Source of the DNA: Daedaleopsis sinensis
Lineage: Eukaryota > Basidiomycota > Agaricomycetes > Polyporales > Polyporaceae
Assembly: GCA_033807695.1 (NCBI GenBank)
Contig: CM066309.1
Location: 1,612,001 to 1,676,000 of the forward strand
Reading direction: 5' to 3'
DNA length: 64,000 nucleotides
Below are positions 35,410 to 45,724 of the stretch, piece after piece. Every line of letters begins with the position of its first letter. The stretch's first letter is position 1. The notes below the pieces were generated by a model. It saw nothing but the letters and a program-made list of their open reading frames with translations. It was not told the origin of the DNA and ran no database searches. The position numbers and the translations under genes are program-made.

Positions 35410-35938
35410 GTCGATGCAAGCTTTCGGTGGTAGAGAGGCAGGGTCTGATGTCGTCCTCCGTCAGCCTGTGGTCCGAGTCGTCGCCTGGCGGTAATCGAGA
35501 CACTTGCGGTGGTTGAGCGGTGACTGAGCGTCGGACTTGCGTCGACGTCGTGGAGAGAAGTGGCCGCCAGCTCCGGGGATGTTGTGGTGGGTGTTGTCGG
35601 GCAAGTGGCCGTTGCGATGAGGGCGAGGGAAAGATGAGTGAGCTTAACTTTGGGATCACCGCTAGATGATGATGATGCTTACCTAAGCTTTGGGGGAAAT
35701 CTCAACGACGCGTCCCAGACGCGTCCCGGAGACCGCGACGCCTTTAAGTTTCTGTCTCTCCGCTTTCGCGACTCCATACAAACATACTACGCGCCGGACG
35801 CGCGAAGCACTCAGCGACGCGCTCGCGGGAGAACTCTAAGATATCGCTTCGCTGGCCTTGGGAGATTGTCGAAGCCTTCCTCGACCCACGACGCCGGTGT
35901 GGATCGCGATCTACTGGACTACTTGCGCATGAACCTCC
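35410..35938. promoter_or_regulatory. Divergent promoter region of the unknown gene and MLH1
   Basis: 529 bp between two start codons facing away from each other. Several ACGCG-type motifs occur around 35708-35800 (for example GACGCGTCC, listed as seen). No TATA box is obvious. Confidence 0.45.
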
Positions 35939-38900
35939 ATGGCCTCCGCTATACAGCGTGCACCGTCACCTCCACCTCCGGGTCCTCGTCCTATACGTCG
36001 GCTGCAGGAGTCGGTGATCAACCGCATTGCCGCCGGAGAGGTAGGTGCCCTTAGTACCGTCAATTGTATGCGCGGCTTGTGACGCTCAACCATGAGTAGA
36101 TCATACACCGTCCCGCCTCTGCTCTTAAAGAGCTCATTGAGAACTGCTTGGATGCTGGCGCCACGTCCATCAAGGTTACAGTCAAGGAGGGTGGGATGAA
36201 GCTATTGCAGATTCAAGACAACGGATGTGGGATACGGGTGCGTAGTAGCCGTGTCTCTTACCCCCGCTGCGAGTGACACAAGCGTACTACAAGAAAGATG
36301 ACCTCCCAATTCTTGCTGAGCGGTTCACAACGTCGAAGTTGTCGACATTTTCGGACCTCAAGCGTCTGACGACCTATGGCTTCCGAGGAGAAGCACTTGC
36401 GTCCATATCCTACGTCTCCAACCTGACTGTAATCACAAAGACGAAAACTGATACGTGTGCGTGGAAGTGAGTATGACCCCGTACATCTTCGACGATCGTC
36501 TACATTGACTCCTTTCTCAGAGCTTGCTATGCGGATGGGTCCTTGAGTCCAGCGAAGGCAGGCACTACTCCTGATCCGAAGCCTTGTGCTGGAAATGACG
36601 GTACAACCATCACTGTGAGTGCATGCGGCTTATCAGCGTGCATATATGCGCCCATTAAAACACCCCCTTTCACGACGAAGGTAGAGAACCTCTTCTACAA
36701 CACCCCAACTCGTCTGTCTGCTTTGCGTGGCTCTTCCGAGGAATATGCGCGCATCCTCGACGTCGTGACCAAATATGCTACACACAATCCCCATGTGTCT
36801 TTCACATGCAAGAAGGCAGGTCTCTCGAGTTTATTTGCGCGCGCCCGCACTCATGGTTTGTCATAGGTGGGAACCCCCTCGCCTGACGTGTCCACGCCGT
36901 CTTCGTCAACTACCGTACAAGCGATACGGCTTCTGTATGGGCAGACTATCGCGAAAGAACTCCTGCATGTCTCTGTCGCATCCTCAGATAAGGGCAATGT
37001 CGCATCAGAAACCTCCCCGGTGGAGACTAGCGAGGACGAACAGGAGGAGAGCGAAGAGTCGTGGAGCGCGGAGGTTCACTTCACGAACGCGAACTATCAG
37101 GCAAAAAAGACGACATTGCTTCTGTTCATCAACCGTGAGTCCTTGTGCGATCAAGGTGTGTGCTCCGTGCTGACAGAATTGCGAACTTAGATCGCCTTGT
37201 TGAATCCTCGAGAATGAAAAGAGCCGTAGAGGCTGTTTACAACGGGGTGCTCGCTAAAGGCAGTTCGCCCTTCGTCTATCTGAGGCAAGTGACCATGTCG
37301 TCCGTGTCCTGGATTCGTGCCAATTCTTCGGAACAGTTTGCAAATCGATCCGCGGTCTGTTGACGTCAATGTCCACCCTACGAAGAAAGAAGTACACTTC
37401 TTGAACGAGGAAGCCATCACGGAGCGCATAGCTGATGCTATCCAGCAATCGCTCATCGGGCAGTCGCAGTCTAGAGCGTTTGAATACCAGGTTAGCGAGT
37501 TGTCTGATCCCTCTGATGTTTTCCGTTGTTGACGCGGGTCGCATAGACATTGTTGACCGGAGGTATCGCTGAGCCGGCGACCAGTCTAAAAGCGAGGGGC
37601 AAGAGGAAGGCTCGATCCGAAGACGAGGAGCTGACAGAGAAGGCGCAAGTCGATGATGAGGGCGCGGAAGAGGACCTCGAAGCCGGCACCGGAGGTGAAC
37701 AGCATCCCGCCGCTCTTTTGAACCCGAGGACGTTTCTGACAGGAGAAGAATCAGCCCCGCAGCCCGCGAAGCGCAAGATCTACTCACAGCACAAAGTCCG
37801 GACCTCGTTGAAAGACCGGACGCTCGACTCCATGTTCCCGGTCGCCCATCCATCTCAGAGGCCGAGCACTGATGCCAACGGTGCGGACAGAGATAGCGGC
37901 TCCGCTTCTCCCGCTACGCCACAGAATCAGGCCCCGAAGGACAGGCTGATCAAGGAGTCGCAGTGCTTCCTGAAGTCAATCAAGGATCTGCGCGCAGCAG
38001 TCGTGAAAGCCAAGCACAACCGTACGTGCGCTCTCTCGTCCATATTATTATTACGTTGATTAGGGTTGCGGGTGCGGGTGCGGATGCGGATGTGGATGTG
38101 GATGTGGATGTGGTCTGAACACGCCTTCTTCTTCCCTCTAGAACTTAGTGAGATTTTGACCAAGCACACCTTCGTGGGCGTGGTCGACGCGCCGCGCTGC
38201 CTCTCGCTGGTCCAGCACGGCACGCGCCTCTACCTACTCAACCACGGGGCCCTCGCCGCGGAGCTGTTCTTCCAGCTCGCGCTCCGTCAGTTCGGCGATT
38301 TCTCGCGCATTCGCCTGGACCCGCCCCCAGACGTACGGACGCTCGTCTCCCTGGCTGTCGACACGGAGGAGGGGGTAGCGGAGAGCGGGCTCGACCACGA
38401 CGCGGTCGTCGACGTGAGCTGCTCCGTATCTCGCGAGTCCTAGACTAGGCACTGATATGCATGGCACACAGCGAATCGTCGAGATCCTGATGGACCGGCG
38501 GGACATGCTGCAAGAGTACTTCAGCTTGGGGATCTCGGAGGAGGGCCTCGTCGAGACGTTGCCCATGCTTCTGCGGGATTATACGCCGAATCTTGATAAG
38601 CTCCCCTTGTTCCTCATGCGTCTCGGGCCACAGGTACGTGTTATGTTATGGACGTTTCGTAGGAAGAGACAGGTTTCTGATGAGAGCGACTTGCAGGTGG
38701 ACTGGACCTCGGAGCAGGAGTGCTTCGACACGTTTCTGCGCGAGCTCGCGTTCTTCTACGTCCCCGAGCCTCTACTGGACGATGAACTCGCAGATAGCGA
38801 CGGCGAGAAGATACAAAAGGCTATGCTGTGGCAGGTTCAGCACATCTTGTTTCCTGCCATGGCGCGGTACTTAGTGCCGCCGAAAACCCTCCTGAACCGC

Positions 38901-38957
38901 GATGTCGTGCAGGTCGCTGACCTGCCTGAGCTCTATCGGGTGTTCGAGAGATGCTGA
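35939..38957 (+). CDS. MLH1: MLH1 DNA mismatch-repair protein
   Basis: MutL homologue of the nuclear mismatch-repair machinery. Twelve exons: 35939-36040, 36100-36237, 36294-36466, 36521-36614, 36681-36815, 36867-37134, 37191-37284, 37337-37490, 37547-38021, 38142-38413, 38472-38633 and 38697-38957; 776 codons (775 aa). The N-terminal GHKL ATPase is complete: [57 protein letters not shown] and [19 protein letters not shown] linker follows, then the PMS1-interaction domain, ending in FERC as in MLH1 orthologues. Two introns (36816-36866 and 37285-37336) start with GC; without them the conserved motifs lose frame. The intron at 38022-38141 carries a hexamer repeat. Confidence 0.95.
38066..38114 (+). 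repeat. Hexamer repeat in an MLH1 intron
   Basis: About eight units grading from GCGGGT through GCGGAT to GTGGAT, in the intron just upstream of the exon at 38142. Confidence 0.85.
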
Positions 38958-39159
38958 TACGTTTAAGTTGGAAGGATTTGCTCCATGGAGAATGATAGTA
39001 TGAACATATATCTTGATAGTGTACTGTACAATGCCCGCTGGATGTTGGTCAGGGAATGGGTTACAAGGAATGCTTCGTATATGCTGTAGCGATAGTAGTA
39101 TATATCTCAGGTCAATGTCACACGGATCCCATCTCGCCACAAGGAGATTCGTGATCACT

Positions 39160-40258
39160 TTAATTCATGTCGACGTCCTCATCCATAGCGGAAGGACCAC
39201 TGTCTTCAAAGTCACTAAGACTGAAGATCTCATCGACAGGGAGGTCGTCGAGGTTCAACTCCGCTTCTGCGGCGTACGCCTCGAGTTCTTCATCTAGCAA
39301 GTCTTGAGGCTCTGTTGAGACCGTGTTATCTATACCGTAGGTGATTAGCTCTGCAAGTACCAGGGCAACATCATAGCATGTATTCGACGCACCAAGGAGG
39401 TCCTCTACCCAGTCCTCCGGATCGTCCAGTTCTGGGTCAAACGACGAGCCGACTTCCAGCGCATACGACAGCCGGTACCCATGGCGCTCCTTCCGCTTCG
39501 CGCTCTCGACGATCCTGCGGAACAGCTAGCACGGGCAAACCTAAGCGTCAGATCCCCCACCCAACTACAAGAGTAACACGGCGAGACGACCGCACACGTA
39601 CCTCGTCGTTCAGCATGCTCTCCTCGTCCTCGGAGTCCTCGTCCATCATATCCTCCATCCCATCGCTGCTCGGCTCGCTGCTTAAGCACCTGCTGCCCCG
39701 CGCGATCGCCCGCTCCCGTTTCTTCTGCGCGCGCTCGAGGCACCGCGCCTTCAGCCGCTCCCTCAAGAGCACGTTCCGCGGCGGCTCCTCCGTCGGCGCC
39801 CCTGGTGCTGCTGCGGCAGGCGACTTCTGGTGCCGCTGCAGGGGGGCGGAGGTGGTGCTGCGGCTGCTGCGGCCACCACTGCTGCTGCCCTCGACGAAAA
39901 GCCCGGCGGAAGGCCGGCGGCGCTGGTTGGGGCTGTTCGCGTACTTGTCGACGGCGCGGAGGCTGACGGGCGAGCTGAACGCGTTCGCTTTATATTGGAG
40001 GCGGCGGCGCGCTGACGCGTTGGCTGCGGGGGAAGACGGCGGGCTCGCCAGCGGCGACGAGCGGAGGGGAGAGTGCGGGTGAGAGCAGCCGGGGAGCGAC
40101 GCGTAGTTGAGGGAGTGCGGCGTCGTCGGGGACGAGGGGAGGTAGACGGCGGCCTGCATTGTCGTCGTTTCGCTGTGGCCGATCGTTGTGGACGGTGGTA
40201 AACAGGGAGAGGGCTGGGTGGCGCCCGACGTGTAGTCAGACGCGTGCGAGTGTGACAT
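39160..40258 (-). CDS. Unknown protein, 340 aa
   Basis: Two exons, 39602-40258 and 39160-39525. I do not name a family. The N-terminal half is Ser/Pro-rich. A basic helix follows (LLRERLKARCLERAQKKRER), then an acidic run (EDMMDEDSEDEESML). The second exon opens with LFRRIVESAKRKERHGYRLS and VGSSFDPELDDPEDWVEDLL and stays acidic to the end. These two blocks look like conserved core. It is tail-to-tail with MLH1, 202 bp apart. The ATG at 40258 was used; an internal ATG at MQAAVYLPSS is possible. Confidence 0.75.
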
Positions 40259-42185
40259 CAACAGTCACACCGCGTCTTGACGCGTCGCACGTGATAGTGA
40301 GCGAAATTTCGAGCGCGCCTATTGCAGTCTTTGGGACTCGTCGTTCTGCATCTCGTTCAACTCACACTCTCGACTTTGAGGAAATCTTCGAGCCTTTGCG
40401 TACCTGAAAATACAGGTCTGTATCTTTCAGTCTGAGTTGCTATGACGATGGGGAGTCCAGAGGTATCTCCAGGCTGTGATCACGTCATGCCAACGGTCTG
40501 CCACTGCCCGTCAAGGCTACTCGGCCATCTCACACATTTCCCGTCTCAAACAGTATGGACTATCGAGTTGAGTAGCCTTTCTTCAGGTTCTAGTGATCCA
40601 GACTAACCTTTGGTGTCATCAGATCGTGATTGTGAGTGCCCCGCATGCATACTACGTGATGGGCCGTCTCAGGCTCGACAGCGTGGACCTCACATCATAG
40701 CGTTCTGCCGGCATATTTCAACGTTGCGTTCTGCCAGGCGAGTCACTGATAGAGACGCACGTCAATACCCGCAGCGAGGGTGCCTTGAATGAGCTCTGTT
40801 TCTATCATGCGAGCCCGGAGCAAGCGCACGAATCGCACCCGTATGGCGGAGGAGTGGGCATAGCCCGGAAAGCCTCTGGACAGATCTCTCGACCAATATA
40901 CCGCCCATGTCTCCTCGAAAAAACTCATTACTTGCTATGCGACCTACTCTCTCGCTCCACCGTGGTAGGTTTCTCCAGCCAACGCTTTTTGAATTTCCTT
41001 TAGGGTATTGACTCCACGGAGCCTGTCATAGCCATCTAACCACTTTTTCTATAGGTCACACCTGCGGAACGCTATCGTTGCTACACCAAGTTACACCCTG
41101 CACCCAGAATGAATCGGCACGCTTCCGGCGGCAGTAAACGAAGTAACCGCCTACATCGCACGAAGAAACCCTTCTTTCACTTATCCATAAACTTCGCCGA
41201 TTCGACGGTCACCACACGACGGTCATGACTCATACGATCTCGAGATGCATTCGAAGGAAGACGAGGTCATTGCGAGGGATGCGTGGTGGATTTGAGGCAA
41301 TTCTGGACGAGCGCAGTTTGGCACAAGATTCACGTTCCTCCCAACCCTCAGCCTGCGCCGTAAGCGGCGCCGCATTTGTTGTCCGGACTCCGGGGAACAT
41401 CTGCCTCAGGGCTCGGCTCGAATCGCGCCCGCAACCACATGGGCATCGCTCTTCTGCCCGGTAAGTGCAGGAGCCAGTGGCGTTCGCAACGTGTGTGCTC
41501 GACGTGCTCTCGCCACAGAAGCAGCTCGTTGTCGCGCGGCTCCGAGCGGCCGCGGCTCCGTTCCGTCGAGTTCTCGCTCACCTCGTGGCGACGCGATTCC
41601 GCGCGGAGGCCCGAGAAGATGAGCAAGGTTGGCATTGGGAATTGTTACTCCTAGTACTTGCCACCGGAGTCACACACGATCGCCGAGGACATGGGATGGA
41701 CGACAGGGGATGGCAGGGCAGTGCATCTGCCCGCGGTGCCCGTGAAGTGATTGAAGGACCTTCCATCCCCGGTTCAGTAGGTCCTCATCGTCTGCTAGGG
41801 GAGATCCGGACTGGGCGGAGTTGGTGATTTCCAATGGGTAATTTTGAACGACGACAGGTATATTCCTACGCATGGATTGCCATCCATTTGGCTTCGGATG
41901 ACGAAGATGAAGATGATTAATGCTGTCTACCATTGCTGGGTATGCACATATGCATCTCTCAGCTCCCGGGTAACTCTAACGATCGGGCGGAAAAATGTTC
42001 TAGTAGGTCACAAACGAGGCCTTCATACCCGCCGGCACCGAGTCGATAGTGTTGACATCGTCCCGAAGACATCCCAAACTAATAGTAGACGAGTCGCGAT
42101 ATTGGCGTTCGCAAATGCATGATTTAGGGGTACGTCTGCACAAGACGTGCCTTCGTCATGTATGTGCATATGCCAGCAAAGATAT
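40259..42185. other. Gene-poor stretch
   Basis: 1.9 kb between the unknown minus-strand gene and the tRNA. Overlapping frames on both strands around 41225-41830 carry no recognisable domain. Nothing else was identified. Confidence 0.4.
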
Positions 42186-42268
42186 GCCCGCCTAGCTCAA
42201 TCGGATAGAGCGTCAGACTCTTACTAGGCGGAATCTGAAGGCTGCGAGTTCGACCCTCGCGGTGGGCT
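42186..42268 (+). tRNA. tRNA-Lys (anticodon CUU) with a 9-nt intron
   Basis: The cloverleaf can be drawn by hand. The acceptor arm pairs GCCCGCC with GGTGGGC (one G-U), the D stem GCTC with GAGC, the anticodon stem TCAGA with TCTGA, and the T stem GCGAG with CTCGC around TTCGACC. The anticodon loop is CTCTTA plus A, giving CUU, interrupted after position 37 by a 9-nt intron at 42224-42232. A and B boxes are present. The base after the acceptor stem is T, unusual for a discriminator. A run of six T follows at 42284. Confidence 0.9.
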
Positions 42269-42283
42269 AATAGACTTTTGCTA

Positions 42284-42289
42284 TTTTTT
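42284..42289 (+). terminator. RNA polymerase III terminator
   Basis: Six consecutive T, 16 nt downstream of the tRNA 3' end; a shorter T4 run precedes it at 42276. Confidence 0.8.
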
Positions 42290-43610
42290 CTCTCACCTGT
42301 GGTGGCCGGAAGATCTCGATCAGGATTCGAAAACAAGAGAGTCACGTGGTAGATGTGTAAAATATTTCTTCCCATTCAGGTATCGCAGACGCCCGATTCA
42401 AGAGTCATCTCGTCGAGTCGTCACCAAGTCGTCTGCAACTTCGAGCTTCAAGCTTCAACACTCGGACTCGGGGATCGATTCACGCCATCGAGGATAAGCT
42501 TAGTGTCCGCTTTCTAGGATGGTTCCTGCTAGTGATAAGCGAGAGTATCGACCCCAATCCCCAGGTTCTCCGAGTCCGAGTTATCAGCAACCAACTTGAA
42601 GTCGACCAGCTTCTCCTCGCACACTTCCTGACTGGCTACGACTACACCTGGTGACTGCTGCGTCTCTCAGGGATGACTCTGGCACTCCTGTCTATACGTC
42701 TCCACCCTAGGCAGCCTTGACTGAGAAAAGGTTCAATGCCGTCGCACACCGTGACGACGTTGGACAACTATTGCATCCTCGTGCTGCTGTAAGGTACAAC
42801 TTGAACATTCCATGTGACTTGGGCGACACGCTACGGAGAGCCCGTTCAATCTACGCAGGGGCTCCATGCCGTATGCCAATTGCAAAATCTCACGATTTGC
42901 TGTGATCACAGTGCCCGTGCGAGCCCGTCGGCTGTCCATGCCATGAGTACGCTACACAAAAGATGCACATACCTCGTGTTATGGTGAGTATGAGTATCCG
43001 CACGATAAGTAAGCCCGGAGTCTCGGCGTAGCTGTGGCTCATGTCAAATCAATGCAGTGGAGCACTGGCACGGTGATACGGTGTTCTGAATCACATACAG
43101 TACTCGACGCAGCGAGAGTCATTGTATACGACACAAGATTGGTGAGGTACGTATAATCTGTCTTCGGAGTGATCGACTATGGTTGACGTCAGCCTTGAGC
43201 TTGGGGCTTTCCCTTTCCTACGCTGACTTCAAGTCTCGTCATGAAACTTTGTTAGGCAGCTCTGAGATGGCCGCGCGCGCGCAGCCGTCGGATTCAAAGA
43301 CTTTCGTCCGCGCATACCTTCTTCGACGCCTCTCCAAAGGTTCTATCCACGTACTACGGTCCACTATGTGGGTCACGGCGCTCTCGTCGGCGCCACATCT
43401 GGTATAAAATCCAGCTCGAACCGATCCCCACAATTCCTCAGCTCAGCGGCCGCAAGCCGTCGATTCTACACATGGGCTTGCAAGCCCCGCGGTTTCTAAA
43501 CCGCTCGGACTTGCAAGCCCCCGGCGCGCTGATCCCCATCAAGCCCAGGAGATGCGCCCGCCACGGGCGCATCTCTTGGCGTTGCGATGAAGAGAGTTGC
43601 GGCCTCGCAG

Positions 43611-43685
43611 CTCCCTCCCGCCTCCGCCCTCCTCTCCCTCTCCCTCCCGCCTCCGCCTCCGCCTCTCCCTCCCGCCTCTCCCTCT
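43611..43685 (+). repeat. Pyrimidine-rich low-complexity tract
   Basis: Irregular repeats of CTCCCTCCCGCCTCCGC-like units over about 75 bp, giving artificial Pro/Ser-rich frames. Confidence 0.8.
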
Positions 43686-44085
43686 GTGTCGCGCCTCGCA
43701 TACCTGCCTCTATCCTATCGCTTGTTCATGGCGTTCGACGTCCGGTCATCGTCAAGTCGTAATACCGTATCACCGCCCGCAGCCGATAGCTACCCCATCC
43801 CGCTCCCATCACCGCCAGCAGCCGACCATCGCGCCATCCCGCTCCCATCACTGATCCTCCCCTCTCGCACGGCACGACCCCGCCGAGGCCCGCCTGACCA
43901 CGCGTGTCGTTATCCAGATCCAACAGCATCCAGCCACCCCGACATATCGACGACTACTTAAGGCACCGACAATGTCCTCGGCTAATTAACGTGATAGAGA
44001 TTCGATTGCCATCAGGATCGCCAGCATGTCATTGCGTCATAATGGACTATCGCATATTCATGTACTGAGTACTACTATAGCTTGA

Positions 44086-44422
44086 CTATAGCTCAAAATC
44101 GATAACTTCGCGCGCGATCTTCAACTCCATGTCATACAGTGTGTTCAGTGACTCCGCCAGGCTGTCTGTACATTAGCACATTCAATCATTGTGAAAGATG
44201 CTGGAATTATATACCTTTTCACTTCAACGCCGCTGATCTTCCCATTTTCGGGCTGGAAAGCAAAGTATATGTGAGCATAAGCCGTATGTAGTGTCTGCAT
44301 CGCGGTTTCGTCATACGTACCTTGATCCATAAAAGAGATACTCGCCCAAGGTACGCAGGCGGTATGAATTGTATACTATTTTGACTCACTGGCACGATTA
44401 CGAAGCCTGCGTGCCTCATGGC
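44086..44422 (-). CDS. Possible C-terminal exons of an unidentified gene
   Basis: Three candidate exons, 44321-44422, 44215-44252 and 44086-44161, join in phase across good GTACGT/CCAG and GTATAT/ACAG sites. They read AMRHAGFVIVP, then GRVSLLWIKPENGKISGVEV, then LAESLNTLYDMELKIAREVI and a TAG stop. An alternative keeps the sequence between the first two exons and gives MQTLHTAYAHIYFAF, loosely reminiscent of TRAPP-type small proteins, but I cannot confirm that. Upstream exons toward 44640-45130 could not be resolved. It may be a real gene, a fragment or chance. Confidence 0.35.
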
Positions 44423-45724
44423 CTGCTTGCCGGTCACCGGTCAGCAATAACACCTGGTCGCTCGAACCCTACTCACCTGCACAAAACGACGTGCTCTGAC
44501 TGGGCCACATTGTCCAGTGCCCCACCCAAACACCATTGCCCACACCTGCACGCCGTAAGATACCTCCTATCGCCGTTCCAAGTGTGTAGCTCACCGCCAA
44601 GTCTGCTGCTTTCATTCTGCCACACTCGTGTGTACCAACCGGTCGTCGTGTTTACACCAATGTCGTCCCACCTGTACGCGCCGTGCACGTTTGCTGTCGG
44701 TCGTGTGGATAGACTTGAGCGTGTAGGTCGATCAGCCCCTCGAGATAGTCTAGTGGATCGAGTAGAGTCACGTTGAGGATGAGCAGCAGCGTTGCATAGA
44801 GCGCGGGACTGGGAAGTGTGTACGCATTTCGCCTGTCTGACGCCCAACCCACGAGCTGCAGCGCCCGCGGCGCGCCGCACAGCGTCCACCCAAGAGCGGG
44901 CCTACGCACCCGACGCCCACGTCCCCGCCTCCACATACAGCCGAGCCGCTGCTCGGCAGCCCCGCAATGACACCCACAACCAGCATCACCACACTCGCAG
45001 AGCCTGCAGTGACCAGCGCGTGTGTATGACCATCAGCCACACGAATAGCCGGCCGAGGCGGCGCTGCGACCACCCCGGGAGCAGGGCTCCAGCGAGCACG
45101 AGTCCGAGTCCGAGCACGCGCACGAGCACGCACCTCGCGGCGGATGCGCGGCTGGCGTTATAGCGTTCTCGCGTTGGCCCGTGGAACGACGGAGGCGGGT
45201 TGCAGGTGTTGGATAATGAGGATGGCGGCCCATACGAGGGTCTGTGGAGCAGCAGGAACCATCGTCAATTCAAGGCGCAGGCGTGCATTGGCTCGGCCAC
45301 TGTACCCGTTCTATGACCACCACAACCACCGTGCCCTCCATGGAAAGCTGCGACAGGGCCTGATGGCAACTCACCCCCGAGTCGACAAGGTCAACCGTCA
45401 GGCACACCACCATCGACTTCTGCTCACTCTCCGCGTCCTACTGCTCGAATACTTCGGTCCCCATCTACACTTGTCTGTTCGACGCCGGCGTACGACGGAG
45501 CCCAGTACTCTTGTCTGTGCTGTGCTTCGATGCATTCTTGCCGGCCTGGGACGCCATGCAGTGACGACCGGAACGTGGTCAAGCGGCATGGCGTCACTCT
45601 CGCGGGATAGTTTCATCGCGTACTATCCACATGAATATCGCCGCGACGTTTCGTCTGAGGTACGTGTCTGTCGCTGCATACATTAGTGTCTCAAACATCT
45701 TGTACAATGTGTCCCTGACTGGTC
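44423..45724. other. Intergenic or unresolved 5' exons of the 44-kb fragment
   Basis: 1.3 kb. Minus-strand frames include a hydrophobic segment (SASVVMLVVGVIAG) near 45000, but no consistent gene was built. A GAGTCC/GAGCAC-type repeat lies near 45096-45134. Confidence 0.3.

Larger units (their letters stand above)
42269..44085. other. Gene-poor stretch with low-complexity tract
   Basis: 1.8 kb after the tRNA. Apart from the pyrimidine-rich tract at 43611-43685 I recognise nothing; open frames over that tract are products of the low complexity. Confidence 0.4.

Noticed and set aside
39378..40082. 234-codon plus-strand frame
   Set aside because: Antisense to the two-exon unknown gene at 39160-40258, whose exons have good splice sites and sensible composition.
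43438..43961. Several Pro/Ser- or Gly/Glu-rich frames
   Set aside because: Produced by the pyrimidine-rich low-complexity tract.
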